Positions 43,486 through 50,645 of a DNA stretch of 64,000 nt are shown here, one piece after another (the first letter of the stretch is position 1; every line of letters begins with the position of its first letter). The DNA is taken from assembly GCA_949287905.1 (NCBI GenBank), contig CASEHX010000021.1, positions 1 to 64,000 of the forward strand. Reading direction: 5' to 3'. The position numbers and the translations under genes were made by a program. Under the pieces are notes generated by a model, which was not told the DNA's origin, made no database searches, and was given only the letters and a program-made list of their open reading frames with translations. The DNA comes from an uncultured Olsenella sp. GTDB taxonomy: Bacteria; Actinomycetota; Coriobacteriia; Coriobacteriales; Atopobiaceae.

Positions 43486-46134
43486 ATGGAGCTGAAGCGC
43501 TATCAGAGACGCGTTCTCGGTGCACTCCGTGACTACCTTCGTCGGTACGCATCTTGTGGCGATGCAGCGACTGCATACAACAGACACCTTGCTTCCGACG
43601 GCATCTTGGCGGGAGAGCAGGGCGTGCCGCGCTATTGTGACTCCATACCCGGAGTTCCGTGCGTATGCATAAAGGTTCCCACAGGTGGAGGCAAGACCTT
43701 TATCGCGGCAAACGCCCTTGGCGTGATCTGCGACGAGCTTTCCGAGCGCCCCGCCGATGTGGTGGTATGGTTCGTACCCCGAAAGGAAATATTGAGGCAG
43801 ACGCTCGGTCAGCTCCAGAATCCCTCGAGTCCGCTGCGTCTCGCCATCGACCGCGACTTCGCTCATCGGGTCGCCGCAATCACCAAAGAGGACGGACTCC
43901 TCGGTCGCGGCTTCACCCTAGACGTCCTCGAGGACCAGCTTACGGTTTTCGTTCTTTCATACGATTCATTCAAGAACAAGAATCGAGATGATTTGCTTTC
44001 ACGCAAAGAAAACTCCGCCATGGTGGACATAACGGCATATCAGCGAGAGACCGGCCAGGCTGTTGAGGTGCCCGGCGCCGACGAGACTGCCCTCATCACC
44101 GCACTCGCAGGAACCAACCCCATCATCGTTGTGGATGAGTCGCATCATGCCAAGAGCGATCTCTCCGTCGACATGCTGCGGAGCCTTAACCCGCGCTTCG
44201 TCCTCGAGCTCACTGCGACTCCGCGCAAGGGGTCGAATGTCATTGCCCGCGCGAACGCTGCTGAGCTCAAGGACGAGCAGATGGTCAAACTGCCCGTAAT
44301 CATCTACCGCCGGAAGGGCAAGCGGGAAGTAGTGCAAGACGCGCTCTTGCTTCAGCAGCGACTTGAGCAGATCGCCTTGGCGGAACAGATGAAGGGCGGT
44401 GACTATATCAGGCCAATCGCTCTTCTGCAGGCGCAACAGCAGGGAGCCGATGATGCGGAGAACTACGAACGTCTGAAGCGCTCTCTTTTGGATGCTGGCG
44501 TTCCAGAGGAGCGGGTCGCGATTCGTACGGGCAACGTTGACGAACTCAAGGGCGTTGACCTTATGAGCGAGGATTGTCCGGTACGATTCATCATCACGGT
44601 GGAGGCACTTGCCGAGGGATGGGACTGCCCATTCGCCTACATTCTCGCTTCGGTTGCAAATAAGAACTCGAAAGTGAGTGTGGAACAAATCGTGGGCCGC
44701 GTCTTGCGCCAGCCCTACGCCCATCGCAGCACCGCGCGCAGCCTCAACATTTCATATGTACTTACCTCGTCGGACGACTTCAACACAACCGCTCTTGAGG
44801 TCATCAAGGGTCTCAATGGCGCGGGTTTCTCCAAGAGAGACGTCGTCAGCTCGAACGGTCCATTTACTGCGCGCCAGCCAGTACGTCAAGAGCAGCCCTC
44901 TATCGACGGCTTTGAAGACGCCATCGGAGATGAGTTTGAGCTCTCCTATCCGACGCTCTCAACTGATCTAAATCACGCGGGATCCTTCGTTGATAGCCTA
45001 CGGAGCAATGACTTGGAATCAAACATCGATAACATCATCGATGACGCCGAGGATAGCGAGGCTGCGTTCGAGATGCAGGCAAAAGCCGAGCGTTCCGATG
45101 CGGCGATTGGCAGCACGGGAGTTGGAGATGGCGTGAACACGTTTATGGTGCGAGAACAATTCCGCAACGACGTACATGACCTTGCGATACCGCAGTTCCG
45201 CGTTCGCCAAAGTGCGGGCCTGTTCGCTGCAGAGGAGACTCTTCCGTTCGAATGGCACATGCTACTCGACACCTTTGACCTCACCTCATGCGGCACCGAG
45301 GGCGTCTCCCTCGATGAAGCGGGAGTAGATGACGTGAGGCAGGTTGATATCGACGCAGAGTCAGGCGAGTTTAAGGTGCGCGAGCTGAGCACGTCCGACA
45401 TAGAGCACCTTCGTGCGCTCTTCCGCCATTACACTGATGACGCGAAGCGCGAACAGATGGCGGGGGGCCTATTCAATTTCATGTCTCCCCGGCTCAAAGA
45501 TACCTACGGGTCCCGTGGGCTCAAGGACTTCATCGGACGCGTTGTCGCTGGGATGACTTCCGAGCAAGTCGACGCATATGTGGAAAACGGTGGTAGGTAT
45601 GCCAAGGCGATCGCAAACGCCGTAAAGATATTCGCCGATCGTCACTGCAAGAAGGCGTTCTCAAAGCGGCTCGCCACCGGCTCCATCGTATTGGTGCCCA
45701 CTTACAAGCTTCCCGACTCCATGATCGTCAGAGCTGCGACGACGATATACGATTCCACTCTGTACGAAGCCGAGTGCGGGGAGATGAACGGTCTCGAGGA
45801 GCGCATGGCTTTCGCGCTTTCCGCCTCCCCCAGAATCCGCTGGTGGCACCGCATTGACGAACGTCGTAAGGACTCCGCGTTCTGCATCAACGGATACATC
45901 AACCATTACCCCGACTTCTTGGCAATGACCGAGGAGGGGCGCCTGCTTGTCATAGAGATGAAGGGCGAGCAGCTCAAGAATGATGACAGCCGAGACAAGC
46001 TCGATCTGGGCACGAAATGGGCGCTTGCCTCCGGACCCCAGTTCTCGTACTTCATGGTTTTCGACCACGATGCACTTGAGGGCGAGGGCTCATATGTCTT
46101 TGACGAGTTCAAGAGAGAAGTTCTGAATGACTAG
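43486..46134 (+). CDS. res: Type III restriction enzyme Res subunit
   Basis: 882 residues. SF2 helicase motifs: Walker A VPTGGGKTF (about residue 64), DESHH (about 217), LTATP and QIVGRVLRQPYAHR. The C-terminal nuclease shows the PD-ExK pattern in YPDFLAMTEEGRLLVIEMKGEQL. It starts 2 bp after mod, so the two are co-expressed; together they cut unmethylated invading DNA after ATP-dependent translocation. Confidence 0.9.
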   Translation: MELKRYQRRVLGALRDYLRRYASCGDAATAYNRHLASDGILAGEQGVPRYCDSIPGVPCVCIKVPTGGGKTFIAANALGVICDELSERPADVVVWFVPRKEILRQTLGQLQNPSSPLRLAIDRDFAHRVAAITKEDGLLGRGFTLDVLEDQLTVFVLSYDSFKNKNRDDLLSRKENSAMVDITAYQRETGQAVEVPGADETALITALAGTNPIIVVDESHHAKSDLSVDMLRSLNPRFVLELTATPRKGSNVIARANAAELKDEQMVKLPVIIYRRKGKREVVQDALLLQQRLEQIALAEQMKGGDYIRPIALLQAQQQGADDAENYERLKRSLLDAGVPEERVAIRTGNVDELKGVDLMSEDCPVRFIITVEALAEGWDCPFAYILASVANKNSKVSVEQIVGRVLRQPYAHRSTARSLNISYVLTSSDDFNTTALEVIKGLNGAGFSKRDVVSSNGPFTARQPVRQEQPSIDGFEDAIGDEFELSYPTLSTDLNHAGSFVDSLRSNDLESNIDNIIDDAEDSEAAFEMQAKAERSDAAIGSTGVGDGVNTFMVREQFRNDVHDLAIPQFRVRQSAGLFAAEETLPFEWHMLLDTFDLTSCGTEGVSLDEAGVDDVRQVDIDAESGEFKVRELSTSDIEHLRALFRHYTDDAKREQMAGGLFNFMSPRLKDTYGSRGLKDFIGRVVAGMTSEQVDAYVENGGRYAKAIANAVKIFADRHCKKAFSKRLATGSIVLVPTYKLPDSMIVRAATTIYDSTLYEAECGEMNGLEERMAFALSASPRIRWWHRIDERRKDSAFCINGYINHYPDFLAMTEEGRLLVIEMKGEQLKNDDSRDKLDLGTKWALASGPQFSYFMVFDHDALEGEGSYVFDEFKREVLND

Positions 46135-46160
46135 GATTCTTTCGGGAAGAGAGACATGAT

Positions 46161-47930
46161 ATGAGCGGGCCGATTTACGAACCAAGAAAACTCGATGTGG
46201 GCGACGTCCTCAAGGACGTCCGCTCGGGGAAGATCGGCCTGCCCGACCTCCAGCGCCCATTCGTGTGGAAGAACGACAAGGTTCGCGACCTCCTCGACTC
46301 CATGCTCCGCGGTTATCCCATCGGATACATCATGCTCTGGGATTCGCCTGCCGAGATGGAGGGGAAGAGCCAGCAGATAGGCGCCAACGAGAAGCAATAC
46401 AACGTCCCCAAGTCGCTCGTTATTGACGGGCAGCAGCGCCTAACCGCGCTCCTCGCCGCCATGTACGGCATCGAAGTGCGCGACAAAAGCTACAAAACGA
46501 GGAACATCCGCATCGCCTATGACCCTGTGGCGCGCGTATTCAGGAACGCTGACGCCACAACCGACCGCGATGCACGTTTCGTGCCGTCGGTCGCCGACGC
46601 TTTCACCGCCGACCACGACAAGAAGTCGAGCGCATACAGGAGGGACTTCCTTAAGCGTCTGAACGAGTCCCGAAAGAAACGCAACGAGCCTGAGCTCACC
46701 ACCGAAGAGGAGGACGAGATCGAAGCCGGGCTCCGCGACCTGCTGTCGCTCGAGAACTACGCTCTGCCGACCCTGGAGATTAAGGACTGGGCGGACGAGG
46801 AGATGGTCTCTGACATCTTCGTTCGCGTGAATTCGCAGGGTCAAACCCTGAAGCAGGACGACTTCATCATGACGCTGCTTTCCGTCTACGAGCCGCAGAT
46901 GCGCGAGGACATCGAGAGTTTCTGTGCCGACAGCCACGTCCCTGCAAAGGGCACTTCCTACAATGCCCTCGTCCAAGTCACGCCCACCCACGTCATCAGG
47001 ACCGCCGTTGGCCTCGGGTTCAAGCGCGGGCGTCTCCGTTACGCCTATCAGATCTTGCGCGGACGCGACCTGGAAACGAAAGCCACCAGCGAGGAGACCC
47101 GCGAGCGGAACTTCGCGACCTTCGGCGATGCTCTCTCCAAGGCCCTCGATCTCAACAGCTGGCATTCCTACATCAATACGCTGGGCGAGGCAGGCTATGT
47201 CTGCTCGGACCAGGCGACCTCGGCCAACGCCATTGCGTTCTGCTACGCCTTCTACCTCATTGGGAAGCACGAGTTCAACCTGTCCGCACCGAACCTCCGC
47301 CGGGTCATCCGCCGGTGGTTCTTCGCCAGCGCCATTACTGCCTACTACGTGGGCTCATTCGAGACCAACTTCGAGAGGCAGTTGAACGACGTGAAGCAGC
47401 TTGCGAGCCCCGAGGAGTTCGAAGCCTACTTCGACCGCGAGGTCGCCTCCCAGCTTACTGACGACTACTTCCGCATCACGCTTCCCGCAAACCTTAACTC
47501 GAACGAGGCGACGGGACCGTACTGGTACGGTTTCGTCGCTGCTCAGATCGTGCTCGGCGCGAAGAGCTTCTTGAGCACGGTCCCGTTGTCGCAAATTCTC
47601 GCTCTCGGAGCCTCGGGGTCGAAGAAGCAGGCCGACAAGCACCACATCTTCCCCGATAACTACCTGAAGCAGCACGGCCAGCTGACAAAGAGGAGCAACA
47701 AGGGTAACTTCGCAATTCTTGACTACTCGAACAACATTGGGATTTCGGACAGAAGCCCCTCCGAGTATTCCGACGAGTATCGCGAGGCACTCGGCGAGGA
47801 GGCGTACGCCGAGAACTGCCGGCAGCATGCACTTCCCGACGGCTGGGAGAGCATGGACTACGAGGCATTCCTCGAAGAGCGGAGGCGGCTCATGGCGCAG
47901 CTGGCAAAGGACGCGTTTGAAAGATTGTGA
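46161..47930 (+). CDS. DUF262 (GmrSD-type) protein with C-terminal HNH region
   Basis: 589 residues. N-terminal DUF262: LPDLQRPFVWKNDKVRDLLDSMLRGYPIG and the ParB-like NTPase signature VIDGQQRLTALLAA. The C-terminal third contains KKQADKHHIFPDNYLK, an HNH-like DUF1524-type region. GmrSD enzymes use NTP and cut glucosyl-hydroxymethylcytosine DNA; others act in various defences. It lies 26 bp after res and its stop overlaps the next start, so it is probably part of the same defence operon. Confidence 0.85.
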   Translation: MSGPIYEPRKLDVGDVLKDVRSGKIGLPDLQRPFVWKNDKVRDLLDSMLRGYPIGYIMLWDSPAEMEGKSQQIGANEKQYNVPKSLVIDGQQRLTALLAAMYGIEVRDKSYKTRNIRIAYDPVARVFRNADATTDRDARFVPSVADAFTADHDKKSSAYRRDFLKRLNESRKKRNEPELTTEEEDEIEAGLRDLLSLENYALPTLEIKDWADEEMVSDIFVRVNSQGQTLKQDDFIMTLLSVYEPQMREDIESFCADSHVPAKGTSYNALVQVTPTHVIRTAVGLGFKRGRLRYAYQILRGRDLETKATSEETRERNFATFGDALSKALDLNSWHSYINTLGEAGYVCSDQATSANAIAFCYAFYLIGKHEFNLSAPNLRRVIRRWFFASAITAYYVGSFETNFERQLNDVKQLASPEEFEAYFDREVASQLTDDYFRITLPANLNSNEATGPYWYGFVAAQIVLGAKSFLSTVPLSQILALGASGSKKQADKHHIFPDNYLKQHGQLTKRSNKGNFAILDYSNNIGISDRSPSEYSDEYREALGEEAYAENCRQHALPDGWESMDYEAFLEERRRLMAQLAKDAFERL

Positions 47931-49207
47931 ACAAGCGAAAGGTCGATTATTTCGTGGGTGAAGGTTTGACAGATCGAAAAGCACGGTTCTTGGAGCTGGC
48001 AGAGAACATCCGGCGAGACGTTCCCGCTCTTATCGAACTAAAGCGCGAGGGTGCGTATTGGGATTTCAAGAAGCAGTGGCACAAGGACAACTTCGAACTC
48101 CTTCATGACATCATCTGCCTTGCGAACAACCTCGAGAGTGAGGTCTCGTACTTGATAATCGGCGTTGACGAGGACGCCGATTACGAGATTTGCGATGTCG
48201 TCAATAACCCCGAGGCCAAACGAAGAGCCAACCAGAGTCTAGTCGACCTCCTAAACAGCCATAGCTGGGCAGGTCCACAGCCCCCATTTACGACCATCAT
48301 CCCCTTTGAATGTGGGGATGCGACTATCGATGTCGTAGTGATTGTGAGTCACAGAGAGGATATGCCCTACTACCTGTCCAAACCCGATGGCAAGCTCAAA
48401 GCGTGGATGGTTCATACCAGAAGGGGCGATCAGAATACCCCTATTGACAAAGGGGCATCCTGGAGCGAGGTAGAGCAGATCTGGCGCCACCACTTCGCTC
48501 TAGATGCCTCTCCTCTTCACCAGGCGAAAATCATGCTGCGGAACAAGGCGAGCTGGGTGTTCCTGACCAGCATTTCCAATCTAGAGGATAAGTATTACAA
48601 GTATGCTCCCGAGTACACCGTCTGTCATCGTCCCGACTATGAACGCGATGGATATGAATACTACATGCTCAATCAGGTCAATTACTCTCCAAGCTGGTAC
48701 TCTATTTCCCTCCGCTACCACCAGACCACCCTATACGACACGCTGGGAATAGCTCTGGACGGCGGGAGGTATTTTGCCCCCGTCCCGTCCCACTCCTTCA
48801 TTCGGTGGGCACGTGAGAGCTATAAGCCTGACGCCGATGTCAGCTACTGCTATTACGCTCTCGATTCGATTGACTGGGTGCTCAACGAGTTCTATTTTGA
48901 CGAGGAGTACGCCGACGCTCGTTTAGCCAGGGATCGTTTCCTTGAAATGATAGTTCTCTTCGAGAGCGAGGATGAGCGCTCGGATTTTGAGCATTGTCTC
49001 AAGCAAAGCAAGGATGAATTCGAGAAAAGGTATTCCGACCAAGATGCCCCCTATGGTCCCGAAAGGTTACCTGAGACGTATGCCGAATGCGGAAGAGTCA
49101 TGATGGGAAGCCAGATGAGGGCTATTCCAGTGATCAAAAGCATGCTCGAGGATTATCGGCGCGGAAGGTCATTCTCTGTCGGCATAGTGACATCCCGAGA
49201 ATGGTGA
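47927..49207 (+). CDS. AlbA_2 (Schlafen-like) domain protein
   Basis: 426 residues. The N-terminal region ELKREGAYWDFKKQWHKDNFELLHDIICLANN...YLIIGVDEDADYEI fits the AlbA_2/Schlafen-like putative DNA/RNA-binding or nuclease fold; the C-terminal 200 residues are unassigned but rich in aromatic and acidic residues. GTG start at 47927 overlaps the DUF262 stop (GTGA), with GAAAG as weak SD. Predicted accessory of the restriction operon; function unknown. Confidence 0.75.
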   Translation: MNKRKVDYFVGEGLTDRKARFLELAENIRRDVPALIELKREGAYWDFKKQWHKDNFELLHDIICLANNLESEVSYLIIGVDEDADYEICDVVNNPEAKRRANQSLVDLLNSHSWAGPQPPFTTIIPFECGDATIDVVVIVSHREDMPYYLSKPDGKLKAWMVHTRRGDQNTPIDKGASWSEVEQIWRHHFALDASPLHQAKIMLRNKASWVFLTSISNLEDKYYKYAPEYTVCHRPDYERDGYEYYMLNQVNYSPSWYSISLRYHQTTLYDTLGIALDGGRYFAPVPSHSFIRWARESYKPDADVSYCYYALDSIDWVLNEFYFDEEYADARLARDRFLEMIVLFESEDERSDFEHCLKQSKDEFEKRYSDQDAPYGPERLPETYAECGRVMMGSQMRAIPVIKSMLEDYRRGRSFSVGIVTSREW

Positions 49208-49252
49208 GCTAGAGATCCTTAACCCACCCTTGCAGCTAGTAACGTGTGGTTA

Positions 49253-49867
49253 TCACTCAGGATCAGACGCAAGGACTAGCGCACTGCGGTCCGCAAGCTC
49301 TGCGAAGTCCGGGCCGAGCCACACGTTCGACTCCCCAGGCCCGAGCACGAGCGGCATGCGGTCATGCACCGGGGCCACGCTGGCGTTCGGCCTGGTGGTG
49401 ACGATCGAGAAGCGGTCGCCCTCGCGCACGGCGGCGAGCAGGAACGCCCTGGCGCCGGGGAGGCGGAACAGGTACTGCCGGCGCACGGGTCTGCCGGTCC
49501 TCTCGCTCTCGACCTTCTCGGTCGTGTGCCCCTCGTAGAAGGCGCGAACGGGAACGAGGCAGCGGCCCTCCGCTATGGCCTTCGCCCACATGCCGCGCCT
49601 GCCCAGGCGCAGCTGCTCGAGGGCGGACTCTATGCGCGTGTTGAAGACGGCGTTGGGCTTGCCATCGAGAGGGAAGCCCCACGTGAGGCGAGCCACGGCG
49701 AGACCGTCGCCCTCGGGGACATAGACGGGCACGATGCTGCCCGGGCGGGCGTCGCGCAGGGGGTCTGGGCGCTCGACGTAGCGGATCGCGTGCGTGCCGG
49801 GAGTGGCGCGCGCGTCCAGCACGGCCTGCGCCTCCTCGACCGTGAGCGGGCACATCCTCACGCACAT
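49253..49867 (-). CDS. yedK: SOS response-associated peptidase YedK (HMCES/SRAP)
   Basis: 204 residues. SRAP residues are visible: Cys2 right after the initiator Met (MCVRMCP), Asn in FNTRIESAL, Glu in RAFYEGHT and His in APVHDRMPLVL. YedK/HMCES forms a thiazolidine DNA-protein crosslink with abasic sites in single-stranded DNA. The ATG at 49867 is supported by GAGGAGAC and by the need for Cys at position 2; a second Met-Cys at residues 5-6 is odd. Confidence 0.9.
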   Translation of the reverse strand: MCVRMCPLTVEEAQAVLDARATPGTHAIRYVERPDPLRDARPGSIVPVYVPEGDGLAVARLTWGFPLDGKPNAVFNTRIESALEQLRLGRRGMWAKAIAEGRCLVPVRAFYEGHTTEKVESERTGRPVRRQYLFRLPGARAFLLAAVREGDRFSIVTTRPNASVAPVHDRMPLVLGPGESNVWLGPDFAELADRSALVLASDPE

Positions 49868-49997
49868 CGCTGTCTCCTCTCGCCCTCGTCCTTCTCCCCA
49901 TTATCCCCTCGCCGGGTCTTTGTGACACGCCCATAGCCTGTACCCATCGTTTGGGTGCGGGCTGTTTCTCTGCCCGCCTTACTGGAAGGACGGGCAG

Positions 49998-50312
49998 ATG
50001 GATGGCTTGCAGGACGAGACGAAGCAGGCCGGCGAGGGCGCGCCGACGCAGGTGAGCGACAGCGAGGGTGCCGTCGCATCCCCCGTGGCCGACGACGGCG
50101 CCGCCAAGGCGCGCGCGGACTACGAGGCGGCGCTCAAGGAGTGCGACGCGCGCATCGCGGAGCTGGAGGGCGAGATCGCGGAGGCCGCAAAGACCGCCGA
50201 GGGCGCGGAGGCCCTGCGCAAGGAGATGGACGAGCCGCGCCGGAGGGCCGACGAGTCCACGCAGATGAGCCGCTGGCGCAGGATCGCCGGCCTTCCCGAG
50301 AGCGAGGAGTAG
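49998..50312 (+). pseudogene. Prophage remnant: scaffold-like fragment
   Basis: 104 residues, with a coiled-coil region (ARADYEAALKECDARIAELEGEIAEAAKTAEGAEAL as the visible heptad stretch, about residues 38-75). Such acidic coiled-coil proteins sit just upstream of phage major capsid genes as scaffolds; here the C-terminus after about residue 80 looks truncated or altered. The next ORF 4 bp away is a capsid fragment, supporting a prophage origin. Confidence 0.55.
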
Positions 50313-50315
50313 CAG

Positions 50316-50606
50316 ATGGCCAACAGCATCGCGTACACCAAGAACTACACCGCCGTCCTGGACGAGGTCTACAAGAGAGCCGCGTGCTCGACGTGCCTGA
50401 ACTCGCCGCGCCGCATGGCGCGCGCCGGGCGCAACGCCAAGGAGATCATGGTCCCGAAGATCGAGGTCACGGGGCTCGGCGACTACACGCGCAACGTGGG
50501 CTACAAGACGGGCTCGATCACCTACGAGTTCGAGACCAAGACGTTCAACTACGACCGCGGCATCAAGCTGCTGGACGCTAAGAAATCGCTCTGTGCCATT
50601 GAGTAA
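50316..50606 (+). pseudogene. Prophage remnant: N-terminal fragment of major capsid protein
   Basis: 96 residues. The start ANSIAYTKNYTAVLDEVYKR and YKTGSITYEFETKTFNYDRG resemble the N-terminus of coriobacterial/Firmicutes phage major capsid proteins, normally about 300 residues. The reading frame ends in unrelated residues after KLLD, so the rest of the capsid is deleted at about 50575-50580. No other phage genes survive. Confidence 0.6.
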
Positions 50607-50645
50607 AATGGGCACATCATTTCGCCTTGCACCTTGGAGCCTACT

